DNA from: Temnothorax longispinosus
Lineage: Eukaryota > Arthropoda > Insecta > Hymenoptera > Formicidae
Reading direction: 5' to 3'
Length of the DNA stretch: 64,000 nucleotides
Assembly: GCF_030848805.1 (NCBI RefSeq)
Contig: NC_092365.1
Span: forward strand, 5,828,001-5,892,000
The translations under genes and the position numbers were made by a program. How positions within the stretch are numbered: position 1 is the first letter of the stretch; the number at the start of each line of letters is the position of its first letter. Below the pieces are notes generated by a model. That model saw only the letters and a list, made by a program, of their open reading frames with translations. It had not been told where the DNA came from and made no database searches. Positions 53,438 to 64,000 of the stretch are shown here, piece by piece.

Positions 53438-55245
53438 TTACACCTCTTCAGCACCTTCTATTTCCATCTGTAAAATTAGAAAAAAGTATATTTAGTGAAA
53501 AACCGACACATACACAAAGTTGATATTCATTATATAATTATATAGAAACTTACAGAACAATCGGTAACGATGTTGTCCTTTGTCGTATCCTGGTTTTTCT
53601 TGGCCTTTACTTTTTGCATGTGATGTTCAAAATTTATATAATTGTCTGGTTTTTCGTCAAGTGGTGAGGGTACAAATATTCCAAGTACTTCAGGTAACAT
53701 ATAAGGTTTTAACCACGTTACAAGTGGAGTAGATCCAAAAGTATATAGAGCTTTGTCATGATAAAATAAAAACCCATCCAAAGGATGTAGTTCATTCTTA
53801 AGATTCATTAAAGCTGAATTGAGGTCTTCCTTGCATTCGATATTTGGCAGAGTTAAAAATGGGATAGCTATTTGTATCAGTGTTACGTTGTTTTAATTCT
53901 GGTGTATCCTCAAACTTGCTCTTGATCCAGAATAGCCTGAACTCAGCCTAAGATAATATATCGTGTATGTGTGTGTAAATACAGATAAATAAATGTCCTT
54001 CTTCATTGCTTATACATTAGTGGAATTTGTATCAATTACTTTATGAATGTAGATTAATGTAACAATTTAGCAATATATATTACATCTCAATTCGTGAATA
54101 GAAATTGACTCCAAAACACCACGTCTAATATATAAAAGAGTTTTCGATCCTTTATCCATATACAATCTACAGCAGCACATTGATGTGGGTCACTATCAAG
54201 ATTTCCACCTGGAAGTACTAAAGGAAAGACATCATAAAGTTTGTTTTTTCTAGAATATGATCTTGTTTCACCTTGATTAAAAATCGTTAATTACTATTTA
54301 ATGGATTTAAATATATCAAATAAATATTAGCAGAGACAAATTGATACCCAGCCTGAGATCAGTCTAACTCGATTTCCTGTTGGACATGGAACCATAACCC
54401 AGTTTTCAGTGAAATCTTGCGGCAGATCTAGCATCCATTCTGACAGCATCATTCGACTAACTGTGGGCTCGTTTTTGTAAACCCTATAATACCACGAATG
54501 GTTTCCCTCTCCTATATTCTCGATTTTTGATTTAGAATACTCTTTCACTATACCACGTGCAGCATTAATTGTTTCATTCCTATGTCTGTAAGAGTCATAA
54601 AATAGCATATATTTGCGTAAAATAATAGAATAAAAAAAGGATAAAAAGGAAATTTAAAATGACATAAAAATAGATGGTGGAAGAAGCCAAATGGAAAATT
54701 AAATATAGTTTTTTACGACATGTATAAAGTAATTTACAGCAATGATGGTTAAAAGTTAAAAGCACAAATTTGAACGTTTGACTTCAATAGCTAAGAAAAC
54801 AAAAATTAAATTAATATCATTGATTTTCATCTTATTATTATGAAATGTTTTTAATATCCTCGTTAAGTAACATTTTTTATTAACATTTATTAATAATTCT
54901 TTTTTAAACGTATACAGAATAATTATTTAATATTGTATATATCTCATCGCAAGTTATTAATTCTTTTGTATGGATTTCTATATTGCATATATCTATTATA
55001 GTTTCTTTATAAGATACAATTAACAGTAAAATATTTCTTTATGTGATCTGTTATACATACTTCTTCTGATGTTTCAATAATTGTTTGCGTTTTTTTTCTT
55101 GAGGTGTACTGTCCTCAGTTTCTAACTTAACATTATCTTTACTTATGCGGTTTTTGTAAAATTGCCTAAGGACAGCTTCCCTTGCATCACAATTGTTTTT
55201 GTTTTTGCTACTGTTGCCCATGTCATCGTTTGCTAATTCCGTCAT
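53438..55245 (-). CDS. SNUPN: Snurportin-1 (m3G-cap snRNP import adaptor), frame disrupted
   Basis: Snurportin-1 binds the trimethylguanosine cap of snRNPs and importin-beta for nuclear import. Minus-strand exons: 55245-55061 (basic importin-beta-binding N-terminus), 54585 to about 54353 (MLSEWMLDLPQDFTENW, VPCPTG), 54271 to about 54114 (ETRSYSRKNKLYDV, LPGGN, FYILDV), 53947-53554 (AEFRLFWIKSKF, then LDGFLFYHDKALYTFGSTPL, TWLKPYMLPEVLG), and 53467-53438 (acidic C-terminus, TAA). The second-to-third exon join keeps frame only with a GC donor. In the 53947-53554 exon the frame shifts near 53860, and the segment linking exons three and four is unclear. Either the copy is decaying or the sequence has small errors. 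Confidence 0.7.
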
Positions 55246-55421
55246 TTCCACTATATTTATTAAATACCTGAAACAAAACAATAGCTTCTTGTTTTGACAG
55301 TTAATGTAAATAATGCTCTTTTTCTTACCTGTATAACAGGAGATGACCGTCCGCGACTTCTCTGCATATACATATTTACTTCGTTTACTGTTTTCTCTAT
55401 CGCATTATTCACTTTATTCCG

Positions 55422-55907
55422 TTAAAGTTTCTCTGGAATATTTGTAAACTGCGTTGTAGTGAAATGCTGTACCAAGGATTCTAGAATATTTATCACAGTA
55501 GGTTGCGCCGGAAGTATGTACAAGCTGAAATAAATATCAGTGATATATTTGCATGATATTTGTTTTCGGGGAAAGATTAGTTTTTAACATAAATCACAAT
55601 CCTTTGTGTAATTTTAATTTAAATATAAAAATTAAAAAAATGTCATAAGTCGAAGTTGTGTCCTGCTAAACTTCTATGAGGTGACGGCGAATTCTTGCAG
55701 ATCGACAAACGTTGGTACGATCATGACGAAACGACGGAGCAACCCGTATCTTATCGCGATACATCGATGTCTCTTATATTGCAATATCAGGTCGATGAAC
55801 GTTTGCAAAATTTGTTCTTTCTTTTTTATTTCATGTGCCTTGGCAATACCTTCCAATGTATCACATAACTGTTTAAATTCAATCTTAGTCTTTAAATCAG
55901 TGGCCAT
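55422..55907 (-). pseudogene. Gene fragments, possibly DNA ligase IV N-terminus plus an unrelated terminal exon
   Basis: ATG 55907 opens a 77-codon frame whose first 45 residues (FKQLCDTLEGIAKAH, ILQTFIDLI) resemble the very N-terminus of DNA ligase IV. After that the sequence no longer looks like the family and stops at about 55674. A separate possible terminal exon (55524-55422) follows an AG acceptor and encodes LPAQPTVINILESLVQHF, ending at TAA. That motif is reminiscent of an MRG domain (MSL3-like), but I am not sure. No ligase catalytic domain is present in the window. Confidence 0.3.
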
Positions 55908-55929
55908 TATTCTACAGAAAAATCTTTAA

Positions 55930-56380
55930 ATCGACTGGATTTTAACCTGGTGTGCCTTAAAAGATGGAATTTCTTTTCGTCATCTTGAAAAAACAATTAT
56001 ATACTTTGTTATTACCATGTTGCATACATATAATCACATGTAGCGACAGCAAAGATGCACTTAAAAACGTAAATTGCTTAAAGTGAGACTGTTTCACAAT
56101 CGGAGGTGGCAGATGGGAGTTTGGATCCTCCGTCCTCCTTCGAAAGAAAAAAAATTGTACGATGAGCGAGTAAGATTAAACATAATACAAGTTGAAAAAT
56201 AAACACATTCATGTTTTGTTAGAAAAAAAATTTTATATATCTTAGAAAATTTACAGCACTCTATACTTGACGCACGCACGCGCGCGCGCGTACATAAGTA
56301 CATATACATATTAAATAAGCAGAAATTATATATAAAATATCGCATATTTTTGGACGACTCAAAGTATTTCAGTTTTGTAT
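55930..56380. other. Intergenic / GTF3C3 3' flank
   Basis: AT-rich sequence with a CA/CG dinucleotide tract (56271-56290). It probably includes the GTF3C3 3' UTR. No gene is recognised. Confidence 0.5.
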
Positions 56381-59300
56381 TCATATCGTGATGTCATTCT
56401 CGATACACGTTCTAGCAAGAAGATGGTTTTCGGATTGCAGATAGACGAGATGCAAATTGAAAGCTGCTTCCTTTCTCAGGTCCAAAAAATTCGCATGCTG
56501 TTTGACTAAATCTCCTGGATCTTCTTTCAGGACCAACTTGTAGAAGTGAATCGCAGACGGTATAAAACCAATTTGATGAAATGCCCGTGCCATATTGTAA
56601 TATGTTTCTTGTTGACTTTCTTTACCACGTAATTGCATATATTTCTTGAAGAAGGCTAGCGCTAAAAAGATAAAGATCAGAAGGAAAATTTTTGAAAAAA
56701 TATATCTTACATTATTATACGTACTGTATAATATATATCATTACGTTAATATTACGTTAAATAAATGTACGCACGGCAAGAAAGAAAGAAGAACGTATGC
56801 TAAATGTTCTCCAAATATTATTGTGAGCGAGATATATGTTATATATGTACTACATATGTGTATATGTAGTATACCACGTACCTTGAATTACAAGCTGATT
56901 CTTCTTAGCCGACATCTTTTGACATGCCATTTGTAATTGCGTCACGCCTATTAACAACGCTAACAGTGCACTAGGTGCTACTTTAAAAAGAGACATATAG
57001 CCGTTTAGAGCATACTTGTAAGTTCCAGAAACGAGACAGTTGTTTGCGTGCATGATATGCAAATATGAAAACACGTCTCTTCCAAGTAATCGCATTATAA
57101 ATCTGTTATGCCTCAAATCTTCTGCTCTTTGAATGATTATATTTAACAAGTTCCACGAGTTGGACCTTTGACAGACACGTACGAATTCTCGGACGATATT
57201 GTATCCGTAGAACGAATCCTTATTATGAATGCAAGAAATCAAGCACAGAAAGATGATATGAGAGTTCCTCTTTTTAAATCTCTTTGACGTCAGAGCGGTG
57301 AAACATAATCTTTGAAGAAAACCATACTTGTTTAATTTACACGCTAGTTTACACATTTGTAGGAAAAGTAGAAATTCATTTTTCTCGCTCGGTTTCGCAT
57401 TAGCGATAAACGTCGGGGCGTTATCATCTTCCAACCTTTCCCCGCAAAACAAACGAAGAAGTTGCAGGCTATCGAGCCGTTGGCGAACACCCGTTGGGCG
57501 TGCCAATGCATTTAATTCGACCTTCCTTCTTATATTAACGCAATGTCTTGAGAAGAGTAACATTCCTGAGGAAAAGTATTTCTCATATCTTCCAACTTTG
57601 AAAAGCAGTAGCGTTCTTTGATACAGAACATCAGGATCTAATGTATCGGATTCGGGATCTTGGTAGAGAACTTGTATCGCCTTATCGTAATGCTCCGACT
57701 TTTTATAAAGCTTGGCTAGAACTAATCGTGCGCCTAAATGCTGCGGCGATAACCTTCGGACGGCTTCGTAAGATTCTATGGCCTTATCTAAATTATTGCA
57801 ACCAACCCAGCATTCCGCGTGCCTCAGCCAAACTGCGGCCAAGCTAAAATTCGAACTTTTAACTAACGGATCCAATAAAACCATGGCACACTGAAATTCC
57901 TTCTTGCCCATCAATGCTTCCGCTACGTCTAAAAATAATTCTCCATTAATCTCTGGATTCCCGCGCAAGCAAAATTTAGGTAACAATTTCTCAACTATCG
58001 AAATATAATTAAATTCGATGAGAATTACGAGAAATTTGGCTTTCAATTCGACATCCACATTATCCGGTACGTCGCAAGACTCTATTTCGTCACTATTTTG
58101 GTTTCTCGATGGAGCTAACGTAGCTTTTCCTTTCGCGTTACTACGTACTTCTTTCTTCTCGGACTTGGGATCGTTGGCCGTTGTCCCTTTTTCTCCCTCC
58201 TCTTTCTTCTTATATCGTATTTGAATATTTGTATACTTGACTAATATATGTAAACATCTCTCAAATTGCTTCAGCGCTATTAGCACATCAGTCATGATAT
58301 TAACTTCATCTAATGTAGTGAGATGATCAGAACCTTTGGCAAATGTAGTAAAAATAGTGGTAAAAATATCCTCGACTGCTGCTAATTCATCGTTGTTATA
58401 CTTTTGCACAGTACGTTCGGCAAATTCCTTTGCGTATTTTATTATAGATTCACAATCTTCGGCTTCCAATTGATGAATCAGTTTTGTATATCCTCGCAAG
58501 TACGCTTTTTTATCTCCGATTTGTTTTTGGAGACGCGCTCGCTCCTCGTATAAACTTATGTCCTTTGGACTGGCTTGAATCGCTTTAGAGTAACACATAA
58601 TCGCTTGCTTCATATCGCCGCTTTTCTCTGACTTCTCAGCTAATCTTATCCACTGATCTACATTTTTCGGGCTAAGATACGCAGCGATTAAAGCAAATTG
58701 CAACGACTTCTCTTGATCATGTTCATATATCGTAGCTAACGTCCGAAACGGTCCTGGAGCGCTCGGTACTTGCCTAAAAGAATAATTGATGGAGAATGTT
58801 AATCAAGGCACTCACTCGAGCAGCTCGAGTACGTAAAAATTTTAACCAAGCGAATTACGCTACAATAACACGATAGAACCGTGAGAGAACTTACCTAATG
58901 ATATCCAAGCACATTTTAGCCGCTAACTCCTTTTCTCCCTTTCCGTATCGTAAAATTGCCTCTCCCATAAATCTTTGCAAAACCAGCGGTAAATCGCGCC
59001 TTTTCCTTTTCTGACGCCCGTTATTTGCTTTGTGCGGCTTTGGTTCCATGATCTTTTGTACAGCGACGTGATCGAATCCGATCGTCCTTCTAAAAATAGA
59101 ATTAAATGTAATTTTCGCGAATTAACTGTCAAAATGATTGAAAGATCAAAGGCCTTTAGCCATACCTGGACGCATCGCTTTCTATCGTCTCCAGATCTAT
59201 ATCCTGATCCATCCTTGACGAATATTCGCTAAATGTTAACTCGCCGTTCAAGAACTGTTTTGTTAACCGATCTTCCTCGTCGGCAGTTAGCGACGTATCC

Positions 59301-59620
59301 TGATCTTCCGCATCCACGATATCCTTGTTGTAATTACACGACGGAGAGAATGCACGATTTGGAACAACGTCCGTCACCTCTTTTATTTGCAATACCTCTG
59401 CCTCGACAAACTCATTTATATCCATATCCATTGAGCTGATGGCACTTTCGTCCAGTTCTTCAATTATCACCGGTGCTACGCTACTACTATTCTTACTAAT
59501 AGCGAGGCTGTCATCGGCAGTCAACTTTTCACGTTCCACTTCCATCGCAGTTTTTTCAACCACGTCCACGTCCACGTCCACGCTGATGCTGATGTTTCCT
59601 TTGCTCGCATTACACTCCAT
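56381..59620 (-). CDS. GTF3C3: General transcription factor 3C polypeptide 3 (TFIIIC TPR subunit)
   Basis: A TPR subunit of TFIIIC that recruits TFIIIB for RNA polymerase III transcription of tRNA genes, acting in the nucleus. Four minus-strand exons: 59620-59166, 59089-58895, 58773-56882, 56661-56381, all in phase, 940 residues. The N-terminus is acidic and Ser-rich (MDMDINEFVEAE), then QFLNGELTFSEYSSRMD. Basic RQKRKRRDLP precedes the TPRs. TPR helices are clear at PKNVDQWIRLAEKSEKSGD and AIMCYSKAIQASPKDISLY, again at AAVWLRHAECWVGCNNLDKA, LGARLVLAKLYKKSEHYDKA, and near the end ETYYNMARAFHQIGFIPSAI. A Lys/Glu/Ser-rich insert breaks the array at about 58230-58090. The length is close to animal GTF3C3 (about 890 aa in human). 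Fully intact. Confidence 0.88.
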
Positions 59621-60949
59621 AATGCGTGTAAATACGCTTCGCCGGTTTTTATGCCTATGTTATATGTAAGACATTTCTAATATTTTATAAGTAAATTTTG
59701 AAAATACCTACATTCAACTGTAACGTTATCGCGTTGACTTTGCTATCACTACATACCGTCCCGATACCATACACCTATCATAAAGATTCGCTTAGATAAA
59801 ACGAATGTACATATGTACATTGCCGATATTTACCTGCCGTAAAATTTCTCTACAGGAAAAATGTGCGAAAGAAATAGAAAAAATTATACGTGATCAATCG
59901 ATCAATCGCAAAATGAGAAGACCGGCCGGTCTTTTAGAAAGTTCTGCGAAATCGGTAAGCCAGGTTAGCCACAGGTCACAGTTAGCCACAAAGCATAAAC
60001 CATCTTCTTCTTCTTCTTCTTCTTCTTATTTTTTATGGGCTCCTGCCGCTTTTCAGTGGACAGTACGGCCAGATTTGCCACTGTTTGTTTAACAAAGCTT
60101 GACTCACTGATTGCGTAGCAAAGTCTGAGTGGAAATTACTGGAAGTCTGAGTAGAAATTGTGATTGCATCAGCAATCTTTAAAAATTTATTCAGAAGTAT
60201 TCAGAACAAAACACGTCCGAACAGGTCCACAACTCAAGCGCGACTGCTAGCTGCTATGGACCAATCAATTTTCTTATGCTTACGCATTATGCGTTGTGCA
60301 AAAGTGTGTGTCCGGGCCTTTTTCTTCTTCTTTTTCTTCCTATGGGCGCGTTTAGCAGACCAAGCGGCTGAGTAGCAGTCGAACGTGATTGGCTCTTACT
60401 TTTAGAACCAACCAATCAACGCAGAGTGTAAACCGAAAACGCTATAGTAACGTTAGAAAGAGAAAATGATCACGCCAGTGTCGGAAGACATACCGCGCGA
60501 GCTAGTGGCGCTGGCGTTCTTGTGAGAGGAGCCCGGACAAGCAGCCGTCAAAAACGCAGGTTTGTCTATTGGTCTAGCACTTGTTATCTAAATAAGCAGA
60601 AATGTGTATGTTGTGGTATATACTCTCTAATTTCTTCTGTTTACAATAAACCTTACTTTTATAAACTTTACAAATATTTGTGTTTTAATATTTAATCTTA
60701 AAATTAAAACAATTTACCCCGTGTGTTGTAACAACCAGCCCCTGGTGTGGGATAAAAAGTTACATGTCTATTTTTTCAGAATTTTTTAATTTATATAATT
60801 TTTAATGAGCGGTTAGATAAAATTATTATTAAATTTAAATCCCGATTAGTTACTGAATCTAGCAAGCCTAGATTCATTTATAAGAACAACATAATCAAAG
60901 AGTTGAGACACTTTATAGAAAAAATGTCACAACCAGCCCCGGTCTCCCC
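59621..60949. other. Intergenic region upstream of GTF3C3
   Basis: Contains a (TTC)n tract at 60003-60027, a related TTCTTCTTTTTC tract at 60320-60338, and a moderately GC stretch at 60470-60560. ACAACCAGCCCC recurs in direct orientation at 60730 and 60931. The GTF3C3 promoter must lie at the left end. I see no convincing gene. Confidence 0.4.
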
Positions 60950-61620
60950 TACTAGTTTTCTGGACTTTTAGATTTATCTCTCTCTTCTTCTTTCTCTCTC
61001 ACAAATAAATCGAATTATTAAATATTTAACAATGAGTTACATAAATCAAATATAATCCAAGTCTGTTGCGTGTAAGTTAGCTGGATTAAGTAGAGATTAA
61101 AAAATCTTCTGGCTTAAAGATCAAAGAACGAAACTTTCTTGGATCTCGAATAAGAATACTATGCAGATGTAACATAATTGAGTCAGGTTTCTTAGTATTT
61201 GTACATAAAATAATAATACAGATGATTTAACATATATTATATTCGCTATGCATGCAAGTACAAATATGAATTGAATGCAGTAAATAGTAAAATTTTTTTT
61301 GTTGACACGTAGATAGGTAAGGTCTTTATTAAACTGCAGTCTTCTACATTGCATAATGTGTAATGTGTGTGGTAGTTTTTAAAACTATTTTATTTCGGTC
61401 AATATCTGTAAAATAATATACTAATGTGAACATTTCTTGGATTTCTATTTAGATTTATCTCTCTTTTCCTCATGCTCTCTCACAGATATATCAAATATCA
61501 TTAAATATTTAATTAATGAATTACACTGCAAATATGATTCACGTTTGTTGTGTGCAAGTGAGCTGGATGAAGTAGATTAAAAAACCTTCTACCTAGGATA
61601 ACTACATAAGTGATGTAAAG
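60950..61620 (-). repeat. Duplicated kelch last-exon / 3'-flank units
   Basis: 61000-61380 matches 42960-43370 and 62960-63380. 61430-61600 is a shorter unit that matches 63410-63600. On the minus strand the typical LHLH..IRDP..KFRSL-type coding relic is seen but frame-broken. These are non-functional 3' end copies in tandem. Confidence 0.7.
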
Positions 61621-62059
61621 CTTATACAATTATTAAGTTTATTATTTGTAATAACTCGAATAATATGACAATCAATATATAGAATATCACGATAAATAAA
61701 AATAAAGTATACATATTCATTGGAACATAAGTATTATACTCTTCGTTTCTTGTAATGTTTCTGCAACATTTACTACATTTTCTGGATTTTTATTTGACCT
61801 TTTTCTTCCTCTTTTTCTATGATAGATATATCGAATCATTGAATATTTAATCAATGAGTTATATAAATCAAATATGATCCAAGTTCATCGTTGTGTGAAA
61901 GTGAGCTGGATGAAGTAGATTAAGATTAAAAAATACTTTAATTGAGTTTTTGCTGGTAAAGCACAAGGAACGGAACTTTTTTGGATCATGAATAGAAATA
62001 CTATGCAAGTGTAACGTCTTGTTGCGTATTATGTGATCTGCATATAATAATCCAGCTGG

Positions 62060-62534
62060 TCACTCGCCATGGAATGGCTCGCGAAAAAATGGAGTTAGAA
62101 AGAAGGATCCATTTATATTTCTCTTCTTTTCTTTACGGATTGATTTAGAAAAGGTCTTTATTATATTATTACAACCTTTCACGTTGCATGTATCTGTGAC
62201 AACTTTTAAAACCATTTTATCTTGGTCAACAACATCTGCAATACATATTATATAATGTAAACTTTAAGTTACTTTCACACCTACTAAGTGGATAAATTTT
62301 AATATTTACCAATGTAACATGACACAGTTTGAAGAGCCAGTATTGGTATATTAGTTGGGATACACTGTAATTCACAAATATCTCTCAAACATATCTGTTT
62401 CCATACATCCTTATCAGGACAATAGATATAAGTAAAAGCCAATTTACATATAATTAACGTATCTTTAAGAATGAAATGTTTAAAAAAACTGGTTACTACA
62501 TTAGGTAACCCCACACTTAATGATCTGTATATAT
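62060..62534 (-). pseudogene. Last two exons of a second kelch-like paralogue
   Basis: Exon 62534-62310 (225 nt; the homologous exon of the first gene is 228 nt) encodes a diverged version of the final kelch blade: VWKQICLRDI, then SCYIG before GTAAAT. It is followed by exon 62235-62060, beginning DVVDQDKMVLK and homologous to the first gene's DVAGRDKMVLK. Both junctions keep the same phase. The second exon stops early (GE, then TGA at 62060), whereas a third copy at 63721-64000 has CGA at that site and reads on. No BTB, BACK or earlier kelch exons are found to the right, so this is a partial duplicate. Confidence 0.65.
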
Positions 62535-62639
62535 CTATGTATTATTTAAATACAAAAAAAATTAATTAATAAAACATATTTTAATCCATAAAAGATAATT
62601 TCAAGAATTAATATTGAGTTATCATACGTAACGCGACAC

Positions 62640-62955
62640 GATGACAGTGATCCGGGGCGAGCTCCCTTGATGAGCTCGATGGTCACTCTCGTAGAGAATG
62701 TAAAGTCTCTTATTGATACTCACGCACTCTGCTGATGAGATGAATGAGCGGCAATGCCGCGCACGAATCGGTGGAGAAACCACGCACGCATAGAATGTTT
62801 GCCGTTATGCCGAAATCACTCGATTTGGAGACGTGCCAAACGAGTCTTTCTTGAGATCGTTTTCTTCCGCCGGGAGGGTTCTCGAGAGACGGGAACGAAG
62901 GCGAGATCCGGAACGCGGCGCTCTCTGACTGATCCGATGATTGACGGAGTTGCGC
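62640..62955. other. GC-richer island between kelch duplicates, unidentified
   Basis: Its composition differs sharply from the AT-rich duplicates around it (GATCCGGGGCGAGCTC, GGAGGGTTCTCGAGAGACGG). An inverted pair GAGCTCCCTTGATGAGCTC lies at 62660-62678. It interrupts the tandem unit and may be an insertion. I could not assign it. Confidence 0.3.
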
Positions 62956-62959
62956 TGTT

Positions 62960-64000
62960 TCTGCTACTTTTAATAATTTTCTGGACTTTTAGATTTATCT
63001 CTCTTCCTGTTTTTTTCTCATAAATAGATCGAATCATTAGATATTTAATCAATGAGTTACATAAATCAAATATGATCCAAGTTCGTTGTGTGCAAGTTAG
63101 CTAAATTAAGTAGATTAAAAAATTTTTTGGCTGAGAGAGTTCTTGGTTAAGATCAAAGAACGAAACTTTCTTGGATTTCGAATAGGAATATTATGCAAGT
63201 GTAACATGATTGAGTCAGGTTTCTCGGTATTTGTACATAATAATAGTACGGATGACTTAACATATATTCGCAATAAAGAGTAAAAAATTTTTTTGTTGAC
63301 ACGTAACATTTATTACGATAGGTATAAAGTCTTCTACGTTGCATAATGTGTAATGTGTGTGGTAGCTCTTAAAAATATTTTATTTCGGTCAATATCTGTA
63401 AAATATACTAATGTGAACATTTCTTGAATTTCTATTTAGATTTATCTCTCTTTTCCTCATGCTCTCTCACAGATATATCAAATCATTAAATATTTAATTA
63501 ATGAGTTTCACTGCAAATCAAATATGATTCACGTTTGTTGTGTGCAAGTGAGCTGGATGAAGCAGATTAAAAAACTTTCTAGCTATATAGGATAACTAAA
63601 TGTTGCAATTTTTCTGCAACATTTACTACATTTTCTGGATTCTTATTTGACCTCTTTCTTCCTCTTTTTCTCTGACAGATATATTGAATCATTGAATATT
63701 TAATCAATGAGTTATATAAATCAAATATGATCCAAGTTCATCGTCGTGTGCAAGTGAGCTGGATGGAGTAGATTAAGATTAAAAAATCCTTTAATTGAGT
63801 TTTTGCTGGTAAAGCACAAGGAACGGAACTTTTTTGGATCTTGAATAGAAATACTATGCAAGTGTAACGTCTTGTTGCGTATTATGTGATCTGCGTATAA
63901 TAATCCAGCTGGTCGCTCGCCATGGAATGGCTCGCGAAAGAATGGAGTTAGAAAGAAGGATCCATCCATATTTATTTTTTTTTCTTCATGGATTGATTTA
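62960..64000 (-). repeat. Second tandem block of kelch last-exon duplicates, cut by window end
   Basis: It parallels 60960-62130: the long unit 62960-63380, the short unit 63410-63600, and a third last-exon copy 63640-64000. In the third, the minus-strand frame 63969-63721 stays open (FFREPFHGERPAGLLYADH, then LHLHSISIQDPKKFRSL). Its upstream exons, if any, lie beyond 64000. The block is shorter than its partner because about 130 bp after the short unit are missing. Confidence 0.7.

Noticed and set aside
59805..60375. Open frames with poly-Ser and Phe-rich stretches upstream of GTF3C3
   Set aside because: They depend on (TTC)n tracts, have no domain and no splice context.

Overview
This is an insect nuclear genome window. 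It shows GC-rich exons in very AT-rich introns, spliceosomal GT/AG junctions, Ty3/Gypsy and non-LTR retroelements, piggyBac- and mariner-type MITEs, and an insect flight-muscle projectin gene with many introns. A hymenopteran (ant-like) source is my guess from style; nothing in the window proves it.

Layout. (1) 1-8063: a decayed Ty3/Gypsy LTR retrotransposon on the minus strand. Its right LTR is in the window and its left LTR is cut by the window edge. Gag and pol are broken by stops and frameshifts, but an extra zinc-knuckle ORF downstream of pol is intact. A different MITE sits in each LTR. (2) 8064-8940: a GC-rich fragment of another probable retroelement. (3) 9149-41336 (+): the 3' part of projectin (bent, twitchin/titin family). 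I could place 51 coding exons, all in phase, giving about 5,843 residues and a stop: 32 FnIII domains, 22 Ig domains and one kinase. Its introns hold a piggyBac-type MITE (19771-20121) and a 5'-truncated non-LTR element with a 16-bp target-site duplication (37366-38101). (4) 44012-49983 (-): an eight-exon BTB-BACK-kelch gene. One 3.4-kb intron is almost entirely a composite of short palindromes (45782-49026). (5) 50235-51096 (+): a CENP-L-like sequence, apparently frame-broken, head-to-head with the kelch gene. (6) 51391-53373: a 2-kb foldback element with about 0.97-kb arms that are themselves built of sub-repeats. (7) 53438-55245 (-): a snurportin-1 gene with a frame problem. (8) 55422-55907 (-): gene fragments, possibly DNA ligase IV-like. 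(9) 56381-59620 (-): a complete four-exon GTF3C3 (TFIIIC subunit) gene of 940 aa. (10) 60950-64000: tandem, partly degenerate duplications of the last exons of the kelch gene, also present at 42470-43910.

The host genes serve unrelated functions: sarcomere elasticity and signalling, E3 adaptor, kinetochore, snRNP import and Pol III transcription. They share no operon-like logic. What unifies the window is repeat biology: palindromic or foldback elements grown in (TA)n tracts, nested MITEs, and segmental duplication of gene 3' ends.
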